Notes: generated by a model from the sequence alone, not told the origin. Shown: positions 1-13,024, counted from the first letter of the stretch. The stretch is DNA of 64,000 nt from Pholiota molesta (GCA_014925825.1 JACGCK010000003.1:496001-560000), one strand, 5' to 3'. Numbers and translations: made by a program.

Positions 1-211
1 AAGTACTATGGGTCAGTGTAATGACAATGGCGACTTAGGCTCATCGTAAGGGAAATAATATTTAAGAGAGAGGGCAACATAATGGCGAAGCAGAGCAATG
101 GAAGAAACTAGGTAGTATGAAAGGGATCCAAGCGAGTGTGTGACAAAATGGTGAGATACCGGGGGTATAAGCAAAAATTACATAGATCAGCGAAATCATG
201 AAGAAACGGGA

Positions 212-3200
212 TCATGTGCGCGGTGACCGTGTGCGCTCTGTAGGAAGCGGTTCATCAAAGTCGCTGAGTGGTCGTCGAGTGCTCATGGAACCAGCGAGTT
301 GCCTTTGCCAATCATCCAGCTCGCTGGATAAATGTTCGAATGCGAGAGCATTCTCAGAGCTAGACGTACTCATGCGGCCAGACATAGGTCTGCGACCAAA
401 TGAAGGCTGCTCTACTTCGAGCAAAAGGCCAATTTTATGCGATAGCTGGTCGTTTTCTCGACGAAGGGTCATATTTTCTGCGTGGAGCTTTTCTGTGAGA
501 GTCTCATCAGGACCGCCCCGTGCAATGATCAAGGATTGTTGCAAGCGCTCGATATCCAATTGCAGTTCTTCAACTTGGCTGAATCGGTCATCTGCTTCTT
601 GTTGGGATGCTAGGAGGTTATCGCGCAGAAGTTCAAGCTCCTTTTCGAGGTTTTCTAGCCGCAAGCGCAGCTCTTTATTCTCGCTTGTTAGCCGTTGGAC
701 CTGTCTTTGGGCATCGACAAGATGGCTTCGAGTACCCTCGTCTTCGGTTGAAGGAGTACTGCGACCCCCATTCACATTCACGTTGCGAAGGCGAGGATCG
801 ACTGGTTTACCGGAGCGCATAGCATCAAGGTCGGCTTGAAGAACAGTATTTGTTTTCCGTTGCTTATTTAGCTCTTCGCGCATACGATGCATCATCTTTT
901 CGGTGCCCCTTTGATTGATTTATTGGTCAAGATTCAAGAAAGAAGGGAACAAACACTCACTTGACATAATGTACGGCGATCTGATAGTCTGCTCCATCTG
1001 TTGGATTTGCCCTTTGAATGCCTGGGTGGCGCTTTCCAACTTCTCTTCCACCTCTCGCACACGTAGGTCTCCGTCGGCATTATTTGAAGGACTCCGCGTT
1101 GATCGTACATTATCCAATTGCTGAGACAATTGAATGACTTGAGCCTCCGCATCGCGCATTCGACGAAGAGCTTGAGTCAACTCTTGCTCAGATTTTTCAT
1201 GCAGTCGAGTCCTTTCCGAGAGTTTGCCTTCGAGCTCTATGACCACCTCAGGGGAAGCCGCTCCATTTAGTCTTGACGAGGGCCGTAGATCATCATCGTC
1301 AATTCTGATGCCGTTTTCTGCCAAATAATTTCGAAGCATGCCAGTTTGGCATTGGCCTCAATGGCATCCTTCGTTTTGTCGCGAACTTGATTGTCGGCGG
1401 ACGACATCTCAGCCTTCAAGCGGGCAGCATCGGCAAGGGCGTTGGAAAGTTGACCGCGCAATGTGACGATCTGAGCTTGGAGTGAAGAATGCTCGATCTC
1501 ATAATCGCGATTTCGTTTGCGTTCCTCTGCGACTTTGTTACTAGCTTCATCAGCTCGCTGCCCTGTTTCTCGGAGCATCATTCGCAGAGATTGAGCCTCC
1601 GCTTCGACGGCTTGGATCTTCTCCGAATGCCCACGTAAGAGGCGGTCTTCGTCAGCCTTGAGATCCCGATGCGTATCCAGCAGCTCCCCAAGACTTGTCG
1701 TCGTAAGCGCCCGGAATGCGTCTGCTTCTTCCCGAGACTTCGCCCATGAATTCTCAGCATCGGTCAATCTAGCGCGAGCGGCTTCGGCTTCGGCTGTGCG
1801 AGTCTCGACTTCGCCACGAAGTTCAGCGATATCAGCCTCCAGTTCCTTGATTTGCTCCTGCGCACGTTGATATTGCATGTCAACTTCCAATGCGCGCGCT
1901 GATGATGCAGATAACGCCACCCGAGCTTGATCCAAAGCGCGAATGTGTTGCTCCTTTGATTGACTCAGTTCATCAATTTGGCCGCGCAGTCCAACCTCGT
2001 CTGCCTCCCTTTGCTCCAGCAGCGAACTCTGCGTTATCAACTTGTCTTGATGATCACGGAATTTGCCTTGCAGTCCGTCATGGTTGTCGCAAAGGTCGTT
2101 ATACAGCTGAACAGTTTGTTTGTGCGCCTCTTCAATATTGTCAGCGCGTTTCACCGCTTCAGTGGCCCTCGTTTCTGCTTGATCATACAGCATCGTTTGC
2201 AAAGCGAGCGAATCACTGAGTTCGGCAAGTTTCCGGTCCTGTGCCCATCGTTCACTCATAAGGGCAGACATATGGTTCTCGAGCTCTGCGATACGAGCTC
2301 GTTCCGCACGCTGGACTTCCTGCTCGTTGTTGGTCTCGATGGCGGCGATTTTTGCACGGTAGTAAGCCGTCTCTTGCGAGGCACTTGCTTTGGTGCGCTC
2401 TGCGTCTGCGAGTCGCTCGGACATCTGACGTGCTTGTTCAGTCATGACCGTCTGCGACAGAAAATGTGATAAGTACAAGATGAAAGGACGCCCGGACAAA
2501 AAAAAAACCTGTATGTGGGCTCTGAATTGCTTGAATTTGAGAGCCAATTCATTATATTTCCCATCGTTGGACTCTTCAAGCCCCACAACATTGCTCAAGC
2601 CACCGACTTCCGGAGAACCCTCCATGTCCGTCTGAGTGAATCCAGAGCGTGTAGCTTTTGCCAGTGCTTCCTTCATCCAGGCCATCTGTCTCTTTACGCT
2701 ATCCAGCTCCAGATCTTTAGCCTTGATGTCACGAATTAGGTCCGCAGTTATATTTCCTATCGATCCGTTCCTCGAGCCAGGTCGGGGAAAGCCGTTGAGA
2801 GTGGGCGAACTATCCTTGGGTCCCGCATGCCCTTCAACAGAAGCTGACATGCCACGGGACCCGGGCGCAGGCGACCCGCGCCCAGTCATAGGAGATGAGC
2901 GACCTGTCACCAACGGCGACGAACGCCCAGTGCACCATTCATACCCATGGAAATAGCCACCATATTGGGCGGCTGAGCGCCGTTCATCGCAGGGGAACCT
3001 GCTCGATTCACGCTCATCTGCGCAGGGCTCTTTGAGCGCGACTGGGTCTGATACGACTCTGAGCTGACCATATCGAATCCGTCGTCTGTTCCATTGAGGT
3101 CATCCTCCTCCCTCCGAGGGCGCACTGGTGGTTTACCTTTCCCAATTTGTGTGCTGTTCGCGAAGGCTTGTTGGGCGACACCGTTGGGCTGTCGGCCTGC

Positions 3201-5224
3201 GGGTGACATGGCGCGATCAGCACCGACAGCAGGAGACATGGAGCGGTTATTGCCATTGATAACTTGCTGCTGATGCTGCTGTTGCTGTTGGAGTTGCTGC
3301 TGTTGGAGTTGTTGCTGTTGGAGTTGTTGCTGAGGGTTCTGGTTTTGCGGAGTAATGGATGGTTTGCGAGAATTGTTTTGATTAGCAGAAGGTACCGCTG
3401 CTGCAGGGGGGCCTTTATTGTCGTCTGGGTACTTGATGTGTTCTGGTTATTGAAAACAATGAACAACCATTTCAAGCGAAATTTTGCCAACGACATACTT
3501 GTATCCAAAAGATGGGTAATACTAGGATCATCTCCCTTAGCAGGTGAGAACGATTCACCTCCCAGAACAAAAATCTTCGTGCCAATAGACGCCATCGCAT
3601 GCCCTGAGCGACCGCTGGGAGAAGGGCCCATGTTCTGGAACATATACCATCGTTGATCTGTAATCGTAAGATTATGACGAAAAGAAGTATGAACGACTGC
3701 GCAGACGAACTTGATATTTTGAAAGCGGCCAGTCACTAAGGTCTTGTCCGTCAATACCGCGACCACCAAATATGTAAATCACGTTTCCAACGATTGCAGC
3801 GGCATGGCCTTCTCGGGCGGAAGGGATGAATCCGATGCACTGTAGCTCGGTCCACCTTCTCGTCTGCAAGCTAAATGACCATGTATCATTGTAATGATAT
3901 TTGCCATCGGTTCCGCCAAAACTAGGGAAATACGAGTTAGAATGAGCTTCGGTGGAGTGAAAGGGTTCCTACATGATAATCTGGTCCCCGTATGTTATAC
4001 ACACGTGGCCTGTTCTTGGCGCCGGCCTATCAGGAGTCGCAGGCTCCAACTGCTCCCAAGCCGAGCCAGTTTTCACTTGAGGGCGTGTGAGATGGGAAGA
4101 CCACACCAAATAAGGCGCTACTTACAGGAGTTGAGATCAAAGGCCCAAAGGTCGTTCAAGAAAGTCTCGTCTACTTGGCCGCCAAACATGAAGAACTTTG
4201 AGTTGACCATGGTTACAGAGTGCCCATATCTTCCAACAGGTGCTGGGCCCGACACTTCCAGTTGATTCCATTCGCGGGATACTGTACAACATAGATAAAC
4301 AGTCAGAATACAAGTTATGTAGATTTGAGATATCGAAAATGACGCACTCAGGTTCAAAAGATACAAGGCATTGTCATGCCTATCTGTATTGGAATTCGGA
4401 TCCGTATTTGTGTCTCCTCCCCAGACAATTAGAACGTTCCCTACTAGGGCACATGCATGGCCCATTCGTGGGCTAGGGATTTGACCGCTCGTTTGGAAAA
4501 GGCTCGCAGAGTTTTCTCGAGTAGAAAAGACGTAAACATCGTTTCGTGCTGTCTCGCGGACTAGTCCACCGAAGAGATAAAGATCACCGCTGGCCGTAGC
4601 GGTAGCAGGTAGCGCGTGCCCATATCGAGGAAACGGAGAGGGTGAGGGTGATGTAGGCGGAGCGACGCCTGGTTTATTCAAGATAGTGGGAGGAAGGAGA
4701 ACGAGTCGGCGAGCCGACCAAGGAAATGAGGGTGGTTGGCGCGGTGGTGGTGCCCCTGATGGTTGTTGCTGTCCCGGCTGCCCCGGCTGCTGTTGCTGTT
4801 GTTGTTGTTGCTGCTGCTGCTGCTGCTGCTGAGGAGGCTGCGCCTGTAGAGAATTTGAAGGCTGAATGTTCGCCCCAGGGCTATTGTTCCTATCTCTTGG
4901 TCGTTGCTGCTGCTGCTGTGGTTGTTGTGGTTGCGCTTGCGGCTGGGGGGATTGCTGTTGTTGAATTGGTGCCAGTCCACCATTTGCAGCTCTGGAGTCT
5001 CCCAAGTGAGAAAAAAGTATAATATGAGGAATAGACAAATTGGCAGCATGAACTTACGCTGCAAGAACACTATCCCCACGCAAACTCCCAGACTGTGGCT
5101 GCTGCTGAGCCGCACTGTTGGAATTAGAGAGCTGGGCTAGCGCCTGGCTCGGTGTCGTCGCTATTGTGACATTAGCTGGGGTTTGGGCGACTGGTTGGGG
5201 CTTCTTCCGTGAGAAGAAGGACAT
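212..5224 (-). CDS. Tea1-like kelch-repeat/coiled-coil cell-polarity protein
   Basis: A large multi-exon gene starting MSFFSRKK at 5224 and ending SPRT-stop at 212. The N-terminal third carries at least five kelch blades, each with a GH followed by a G-G pair, for example [15 protein letters not shown] near 4620-4540, [14 protein letters not shown] near 4470, [14 protein letters not shown] near 4240, [12 protein letters not shown] near 3815 and [13 protein letters not shown] near 3620. A Q-rich linker follows, then more than 700 residues of charged heptad-like coiled coil (about 2440 down to 212). This order matches fungal Tea1/Kel1 proteins, which ride microtubule tips or sit at cell ends to mark growth sites. 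The role here is inferred from architecture. Between about 2913 and 2935 the frame shifts as if one base were missing in the CCC at 2926-2928 (plus strand); the coiled-coil frame then continues. CAG/CAA runs encode polyQ near 4788-4831 and 3265-3340. Confidence 0.85.
4788..4831. repeat. CAG/CAA microsatellite encoding polyglutamine in the Tea1-like gene
   Basis: The plus strand reads as repeated TTG/CTG triplets, giving a run of about a dozen glutamines on the minus-strand gene, between the first exon and the first kelch blade. The mix of CAA and CAG suggests a moderately stable tract. Similar Q runs lie at 4905-4965 and 3265-3340. Confidence 0.85.
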
Positions 5225-5761
5225 TCTCCTTGTCCTGGAGCCTAATAGGAAAGACGTTGTGGCGAAACGCTAATTGAGCTTGAAGTTGGTAAAAGGGTAG
5301 AGCAGCGAAACAAGGTGGATATATGGGCGGTGAGGGTTGGAGGAAGCGAAAGAGACTAGGCGAGTCGAGGGAGGACAGGGAGGGACGACGGGGAACAGAT
5401 CATTCGCAGCGTCCAAGGTATGTAGCAAAGGACGAACTGGCGGATTTGTGTCACCATTTGCCTCTGTTTGCCTTGGCCATTCTAATTCATCACCCAGGCT
5501 CCTCCTCCCACCATCATCCCGTCGCAACAACCATCTCTCCTTCGCAACCACCACCGCACTGGCGGCTCTGGCGTCGGCGTCCACAGCGGCTTCAGGCCAA
5601 CTCAGCATCCGTGTACTAATATACCGCATCAATTATCGACCAATAACTTCTACATAAACTTCTGTCGCATGGATATCATGCACACTGCAACTGCAGTACA
5701 AAGCAAGCCATCGACTGAAACGCCATTCTCTTCTGAGTTCCTGCATGTAGCTCCAAGTCTG
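5225..5761. other. Intergenic stretch: upstream region of the Tea1-like gene and 3' flank of the next gene
   Basis: About 540 bases with no supported gene. It must hold the promoter and 5' UTR of the Tea1-like gene. Pyrimidine-rich patches (for example around 5490-5570) keep frames open by chance. I see no clear TATA box. Confidence 0.6.
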
Positions 5762-6205
5762 TCATTGTGACTGACTGGCAGCGTTCCAGGTGATGATATC
5801 CGACTCGTCATCAGCGTGTCCTGGATGATCCTTCTTGCGATGCAGCATGAGGGCCTTGTGGGTAGGTAGTAGGCGATAACATTCTGCAATGCCCCGTAGA
5901 TGCAATAAAGCCATGAGCAATGAGATTTACATGAATCCAATGAGACTCACGATCCAGCGCGCAGATAAAGAGGGGTGTTCTGTTCAAACGGGCCGCAGCA
6001 AACATTCAGCAGCTGAAGATCAGTAAGCATGGTATCTTGTACTCACGATTCGGGATTTGTGGCCTTGCCAAATGGATTGTTGACCTGGTCAGCTGTGGTT
6101 GTAGCTAAGTGCGTATTAGGAAACAGGAACCTGAGTTGGCAAGAGAACAAACTTACTGTCTTGGATGGCTGGTTTTGCTGGAAGGAGAGACGGAAGATAT
6201 GCCAT
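5762..6205 (-). CDS. Small multi-exon protein of unknown function (predicted)
   Basis: Not recognised. The model has four exons: 6205-6157 (MAYLPSLLPAKPAIQD), 6104-6047 (TTTADQVNNPFGKATNPE), a short exon ending at 5951 and a last exon of about 5890-5762 (LLPTHKALMLHRKKDHPGH...WNAASQSQ-stop). Donors GTAAGT and GTGAGT and matching phases support exons 1, 2 and 4. The acceptor of exon 3 is my best guess. The product would be about 85 residues, soluble, basic in the middle, acidic near the end, with no signal peptide. It lies head-to-head with the LSG1 gene. It could be a small mitochondrial or nuclear conserved protein, but I cannot name it. Confidence 0.42.
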
Positions 6206-6480
6206 AATGAAGTTCAGCAATAAAAATTATCTACCAACAATTCGATGAAGAAGAGCCCACTAACAACCTGTGCATAGCTCGTTTCCAAAATAGACGCCAA
6301 AGCGTCTGACAAATCGTAGATTTTGAAGCTTTTTCGGATCGCGGACCTAGCTCACTCACCATCTCGCTCCCTCTCTTTCGTCGTTCTATTAGGCAGTATT
6401 TAATCGCACAACACTACTTGAAGAAACGGTTGAAGACTTTTCAATTATTGGATCTATACTATCTCTTCAAGATTTATTAA

Positions 6481-8847
6481 ATGGTCAGACAGCCGTAGTT
6501 CTATCACCTTTTGCCAGAAGTTCACTGTTCTCAAATCAGGCTCCAAAGGGAAAGACCACAATCCCAGTGGGTTGGGACGGGCCATCATAAACAGAAAGGT
6601 GAAAGATGCCCGCATAATGCAAGAATCAGGACTGGTGAGTTCATAAACATCTTTAAAGCGATCTTATCTAACCTTTTTTCTACCGAAGTATGCAGTCGAT
6701 CTTGATAGCACAAATCGTTTGAAATCTGTAACGCAAGAACGCGATCTGGACGAATTCTTTAACACTGCCCAATTGGCCGGCACAGAATTCACTGCCGGTG
6801 TGTATCCATATGACGTTCAACGGGATTTCCAACTTATTAATTAGAGAGGCGAAATGTGAAGATCATTCAGCAAACGACTACCGCATCGCAAAATCCGCAT
6901 CTTCTCTCCACGCAGGAAGAGAAAAAGGTTCTTAAGAAGCATCAAGAAAACAAACAAAGGCTAAGGGTACCCCGAAGACCTGCCTGGACTAAATCGATGA
7001 CCACGCAAGAATTGGACAAGCAGGAGAAGACGGCATTTTTGGAGTGGAGAAGAGGACTTGCTGAGTATGTCTCCCTGTCCTAAATATGTCTTGATACAAT
7101 GACCTTTCAAAGACTTCAAGATCAGGAAAACTTCCTCTTAACACCATTTGAGCGTAATCTCGAAGTCTGGAGACAGCTCTGGCGCGTCCTCGAACGGTCG
7201 CATCTCGTAATCCAAATCGTCGATGCTCGTAATCCCTTGCGCTTTAGATGCGAAGATCTGGAGACATATGTGCAAGATGTTGAAGGCCCCGAAGGCGAAG
7301 CTGGGACTGGGAAAAATATAAGACGCAGCATGCTGTTAATTAACAAATCAGATATGTTAACGGCAAAGCAAAGGTATGTTGCTCCATTAGCTCCCAATCG
7401 ATCTAGCTCATAACGAGCTTCTAGAGTCCAATGGGCCGATTATTTCGACAGCCAGGGCATCAAATATGCCTTTTATTCTGCCGCAAATGAAGCTGCCATT
7501 CAACTTGCTCGAAAAGAGGCTGCAGAAGCGCTTGAGCGTGCCGCTGAAGAAGCAGAAAACGGATCCGACAGCGATGGTGAAGAGGACGACGACAATGATG
7601 ATGATGATGATGATGACGAAGTGCCAGAGTCATCGGGTTCTGAGGCAGGAAGTGACGAGGAAGACATGTATTTCTCCGCCGAAGAGGAGACTGAAGAAGG
7701 CCAGGATCCCAGGGCTAAGGTTCTCTCCGTAGTAGAACTGGAAGAGTTATTCCAAAAATTGGCTCCTGATCTGACCAGTTGAGTTTTGTCTAACATCTCG
7801 ACTCCTCTTTCGTTCTGACCTTGTCCGAAGAATTTTCTGACGTTAATGGGAAACCACCATCTAAACTCGTCGTTGGGTTGGTTGGATATCCTAATGTTGG
7901 AAAATCCAGCACTATTAATTCCCTCCTTGGAGAAAAGAAAGTCAGCGTGTCTTCAACCCCCGGCAAAACAAAACATTTCCAGACAATCCATTTATCAGAA
8001 AATATTGTCCTCTGCGATTGTCCCGGTCTAGTGTTCCCCCAGTTTGCGACAACGAAGGCCGATCTGGTTTGCGACGGCGTGTTACCGATTGATCAACTGA
8101 AGGAATATACGGGGCCCGTGTCCCTCTTAGCGAAGCGCCTGCCCCGAGAGATCCTTGAAGCAACGTACGGATTGACTATCAAGACCAAGGGCGTGGAGGA
8201 AGGAGGAGACGGGAGTGTAACAGCTGAGAATCTCCTTATTTCATATGCGGGTGAGTTCGTGCTCTTTATTCTAGCTGCCTCTGGCCTGACGCCATTTCCC
8301 TTTAGTCGCTCGTGGATATGTCCGATCTGGACAGGGTAATCCCGATGAAGCGCGTTCCGCTCGGTACATCCTGAAGGACTACGTCAATGGAAAGCTCCTC
8401 TATTGTCACCCACCTCCTGGAATTTTGGAAACGGAATTCAATGAACCCACTCACAAGAACGCGCTAATACGGTGGGCCGGAAAGAAACGAGCGCCCGTTA
8501 CCAGAGTCGGCAAGGGCGCGGATACTTTCATTCCATCAAATGTCGTTCCCACTGCTCCCGATGGAAGCATCCTTCCTGCTCAAGCACTAGGCAGTAAATC
8601 GCGCATAGTCGACCAAGAATTCTTCGAAACAAATTCAGCTCTGAAAGCGAAGCCCTTCGTGTCCGGCGGCAAGGAATTCGCACGCGCGCAAGCTTACCCG
8701 CATCAAAACGCCGTGGCGAACGATGGTACACCCATTCCTCTGAAGCAAGCACGGCTCATTGCGCTGCTGCAACAAAATTCGGAAACTGGTAAAAAGCACA
8801 AGAAAATGAAGCGAACGAAACAGAGAAGTGGGAAGGGTTATGATTGA
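6481..8847 (+). CDS. LSG1: LSG1-like ribosome-assembly GTPase (circularly permuted)
   Basis: Lsg1 is a cytoplasmic GTPase that releases the export adaptor Nmd3 from 60S ribosomal subunits. The start of the mature frame reads SGLGRAIINRKVKDARIMQ (about 6570-6630), typical of the family. GTPase motifs occur in permuted order: the G4 motif NKSD near 7345 comes first, then an acidic insert, then the P-loop GYPNVGKS near 7885-7910, a switch STPGKTKH and the DCPGL motif near 8020-8035. The C terminus is lysine/arginine-rich, ending GKGYD-stop. Several introns are visible (about 6645-6695, 7065-7110, 7370-7425, 7778-7830, 8250-8305). The start is unresolved: ATG at 6481 is the only nearby start, but its frame closes at once, so a short intron after it or a missed base is needed. 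Confidence 0.88.
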
Positions 8848-9204
8848 GCTATTTCGGTTTTTGTTTTTGTTTTTGCAATTCCATACCATAGCACACTACT
8901 TACTGCATCTAACAATTGTGTACAGCGCTTTCTTTACGATTCTTTTTATCTAGAGTTATAGTTGGGCTGGACATTGTGCCCTGGAACGCGTCCGTCAAAA
9001 TTGGTGCATATATGCATTTGCTAGTTTTGTAACATATTGCCAAATTTGGCAGTTGAGAACTCTGCTGCCACTGGCATTGCACCGCTTTCTTCAGCACCAT
9101 CACTAGCCCATGGTATTGGAATCTTAGAGAATCAACGTTTTGTTTCGCTTTCTTCGATCCTGGTCCCTCGACGTTATCGCCGTTTTACAAGCTAATTCCT
9201 GCTC
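8848..9204. other. Intergenic region between LSG1 and the FHA kinase
   Basis: About 360 bases, tandem orientation. It holds the LSG1 3' UTR and the promoter of the downstream kinase. I see no further gene or repeat. Confidence 0.6.
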
Positions 9205-11429
9205 ATGTCTACTAGTAATCTTCAGACGACGTCTTCTTCTTGTGCACCTTCGATGACTTACACTGAGTCAATCCTGGCTCTCTGTTCAGGTCGCTCATTT
9301 ATCAAAGCTCCAAATTCTTCTGGAAATGGCACAAAATCATTGCACTCTGTTGATATATGCGCAAACTCATCACGACGCGCGACAACGGTCGCAAAGAAGG
9401 TAAGTCGTCGACCCAATTATATTCTTATTCATCCTGAACTTCATGTCATTTTCTTTCCATTACGAACTGCAGCGATAATTTTGACGCTCAATAAACCAGC
9501 AACAATTGGCAGAAATCCGGATTTATGGTCACAATGATCATGATGCACTTCCTCCTTCTGCTAATTCTTGAAATTCTAGTTCTTACGTCGTGAACGACGC
9601 TCTGGTCTCGGGACTTCACTGCAAGCTATACGCGTAATCATTCTTTCTATACAGTATAGCTATTTTTTTACCGAACGATTATCCCTTTCAAGTGTTCGTT
9701 CTCCGAGTGGCGGAATAATCATCTCCTGCCAGGTTCGACAATTCATGAGTCTCGTTCGATGGCTTTGTCTTTTACGACGCTAATAATATTCAGGACCTCT
9801 CTCGGAATGGGATAACACTAAATGGCCAAATCATCAAGAAAACATCAATCATCCTTATGGATGGAGACATCATCCAACTTCCCAATTCACTGAGTAAGTA
9901 TTTCACTGCTTCTATGCATGTCATTTGGCTGAATTTTCTTCAGGTTTTACGTGCCTTCATCTATGGAAGGGCGCTCCTGATAAGCTCTCATTATTTGAGC
10001 CAACCCCGCCGTTGCAACCTGTGCATAAGGTATGTAGATGATAATTGGAATTTACGGCGCTTCTAAATGACATGTCCTTTATGTAGCGTATCGGACGATA
10101 TATCGTTACTTCCAATGTCTTGGTACTGGCTCTTTTGCTACAGTTCATCTGGCTCTGGATCCGGAAAGCAAAGACAGGTCGCTTGTAAAAGTATTCGAAC
10201 AAAAAGAGATCATGAGGTCGGGCAGGTGATGAAAGAAGTCAGAATTTTGATGACATTGAAACATGTCAGTTCCTTGAAAGCCTTTCTCAGGATTTTGACT
10301 CAAAGCAGCCTCCTCAGCCTAATATCAACGAAATATACGACACAGAAGAAAACAAGAGGTTTATGTAGGTGATAACGCAAATTCTTCTGATAAGGAGCGG
10401 ACTCAAATCTCTTTGAAGCCACATCTTCCTCCAGCTCTGCACCGGGGGAGATCTATTTACCTATATTACCCATGCGACTGGGTTGGGCAATCGAATATGT
10501 GAAGCTGAAGCTAAGTATATCACATACCAACTTCTGCAGGGCTTGGTGTATTTGCATGATAAATCAATCTCCCACCGAGGTACGTGTACTTTCTCTCCGA
10601 TCCGTCATCCTAATTCAACGTTCTGGGATTAGACCTCAAAGTAAGAAAAAACGCTCTATCTTTCATGCAATTTCTCTTCTCACCCACTTCAACAGCCGGA
10701 AAAATTCTTCTTTACAACCCCGGACCATATCCTCGTATCCTTATTGCAGATTTTGGCCTGGCAAGGCCTAACTCGTATCAAGAGACATTCAATGTGTGCG
10801 GAACCGTTTCCTATTTGCCACCAGAAGGTATCCTTGCACTTGATAATAAACATCTGGGATACATCGGGTAAGAATTATTGGTCTATGTATATTTACTTAT
10901 CAATTTTGCGGTATAGTATGCCGGCCGATTGTTGGAGCATTGGTGTTATCCTATATATCATGCTTGCGTGCGTATATTTATTGATACGATTATTTTTCAA
11001 CTTCCTGCATGAATGTTCTTGGTTATAGCGGCTCTCATCCTTTCGATAACGAGCCTCGTCCGTCTTCAAACTGGATTTCGCGTGTCAAACACTCTCACGA
11101 GCAAAACATCTCTCAAGAACTGTCCCAGAGCTACACGGATGCGGACATCAGGCTCAAAGAAAAGATTGTCCACGGAGAGGTTGTGTACTTCCACGATCCT
11201 TGTAACAATCTGCCTGATGGTTTGACGCTCCTTGCATTGAGATATCTTGCAACCATTGACATATTAAACTTATTCCAACTTTCTAGCAAAAGCTTTGGTG
11301 GACTCTTTGCTGGTTCGCAATCCTCAAGAGCGGGCAACCGTCTATTCTGCTTTTGAGTGCGACTGGATCTGCTCTGAGCTCGATGATCTTGAAGACTTGT
11401 ATCGCCTCAGAATTGCTTCCGTGGAATGA
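9205..11429 (+). CDS. FHA-domain serine/threonine kinase (Chk2/Cds1/Dun1-like)
   Basis: An N-terminal FHA domain, which binds phosphothreonine, precedes a C-terminal kinase domain, the layout of the Rad53/Cds1/Chk2/Dun1 checkpoint kinases. FHA signs are TIGRNPD near 9505, a S-G-L-H pair near 9620 (usual SxxH) and DLSRNGITLNG near 9795-9830. Kinase signs are the glycine loop LGTGSFATVH near 10120, VACK with the ATP lysine near 10180, HRDLKPENILL (the HRD is split by an intron at about 10579-10633), DFG at 10749-10757 and the helix-F motif DCWSIGVILYIMLA near 10926. All catalytic residues are present, so it should be active. The APE motif is replaced by PPE (YLPPEG), and the activation loop is short. 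The gene has many introns and ends ASVE-stop. A DNA-damage role is inferred from family; substrates are unknown. Confidence 0.85.
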
Positions 11430-11540
11430 AATCCTCAAGATCGAACCTAGTGCACCATGTTTAATCATGCGAATACTAAGAAATATCCTTGTACAATTTA
11501 TTATGTGTTTCCGATCCATATACTCATAGATGGATTGTTT

Positions 11541-12767
11541 TCATGCTTTCAAAAAATTGGCGTGGACTACATCGCGTTCGTATCAACAGACTATGCATGA
11601 CGGTGGCGAAATGGGGACTTACAATGGACGTGATCTGAAGCGAAGGTAGAGATCTGCATTTCGACTGATCAAAATCACACCTCCATTGAAAACAAATGGA
11701 AATATTCACAAAGTAATAACTATGATCATACGCGTTGTGACTCCTTACACGGACTTGAAACTCGTCATGACCTGTGTCACGAGCAGCTTTTAAGAAGTTT
11801 TCGGGAAGGAGCTGGCCTTGTTTGTAGAAATTGTCTCCAGTTCCCTGTAAATCTTATGATGAGTTGAAATTTTTGGAGTTTACATATACGATACGCACGT
11901 AGTCAATCAAATATGGACAGGGTCGGATGCCTTTGAAATAAGCGCCGTAGCGTCATATTTGTCCAGCGCTTCCGCTACCCCGCCCTGCAGATAACCATTG
12001 AAGGCCTTTTCTCCCCAGGGGGCCTTTGTCGGGTTGGAGATCGGCGCGAAAGCAGATGCAGACCGATATTGTTTTGTTTTGGAGCCCAGGTAGAGGGTGA
12101 GCGCACCGTGCCCACCCATACTGTGTCCAAATATAGACTGGCGTTTGAAGTCCTACGTTCGATTGGTGAGCAACGAATAGAAATAACATAATCAAAGAAA
12201 GACGTACTATTGGGAGCCCGGCCGCTTCGATAACCTTGGGAGTTCTTCAGTAACATGGGTTGCCATGTTGTAATATTTTGCATATTCTGGTTTCGTCGCG
12301 TTGAGGTAGAATCCAGCACCGGTGCCAAAGTCCCAATCGTCATCTTCTCCTGGGACGCCCGCCCCACGGGGGGACGTGTCCGGGAACAAAATGGCAATGT
12401 TCTGCGAAGCAGCGACACCCAAGAAGCCACCCTTCTGAGCACTGATATAAGATCAGGAGGGATTCAGCACTGGGCGACTAGGGCAGCTGACGGCAGCTGA
12501 AGTATTTACCCTGTATCCTCTGTGCATGTTAAACCGGCAAGGTAGGTTAGAATGGGAACCTTGGTGGCCCCGTTGGGAATCGAAGGGAGAAATAAGTTGA
12601 AATGGGCATCGAGGCCTCCAAGAGCTTCAGACTGTTTGAATGACTTGCGTAAGTTGCGTCTTAATCAGGGAGATAGAAAAGGAACATACTTTGAACTTGT
12701 ATTTTGTTAGCTCTCCCTCAAAAGCCTTGTTGGAAGACACCTTTTCGAGCACGGGTGGAGAAGACAT
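11541..12767 (-). CDS. S-formylglutathione hydrolase (esterase D family)
   Basis: The enzyme splits S-formylglutathione to formate and glutathione, the second step of glutathione-dependent formaldehyde detoxification, in the cytosol. The alpha/beta-hydrolase shows the nucleophile elbow [11 protein letters not shown] near 12110-12140, the family signature FPDTSPRG near 12375, [11 protein letters not shown] near 12320 and the catalytic-histidine region YDHSYYF near 11720. The last small exon reads HANFLKA-stop after an intron with donor GTAAGT, giving the usual length of about 285 residues. Start [10 protein letters not shown] at 12767 fits the family. It converges with the kinase gene (111 bases between stops) and diverges from the P450 gene. 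Confidence 0.9.
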
Positions 12768-13024
12768 GGAAGTTGGAAGTAGGGTCTGAGTCGATCAATC
12801 TGAATCAGGATTCTGGTGAGAGCGAGGAAACACTTTAAATATCATCTAGATATCCATCACGTGTATGAGGAAAGGAATTAGTGAGGTGAATGGGAGGAGC
12901 GACTGTTCTTCCTGGACCAGCCCAGACGTCACCGTACATCCTTATCTTATCTTTTGTTTGCATCTGCTTGGTCCATGACGTGAAGCTTTCCGCTCAACCA
13001 GCCATGTAGTTCGGTGCGTCCTTC

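Noticed and set aside
198..839. 213-codon plus-strand frame
   Set aside because: It is antisense to the coiled-coil end of the Tea1-like gene and shows only mirror composition (Ser/Arg-rich).
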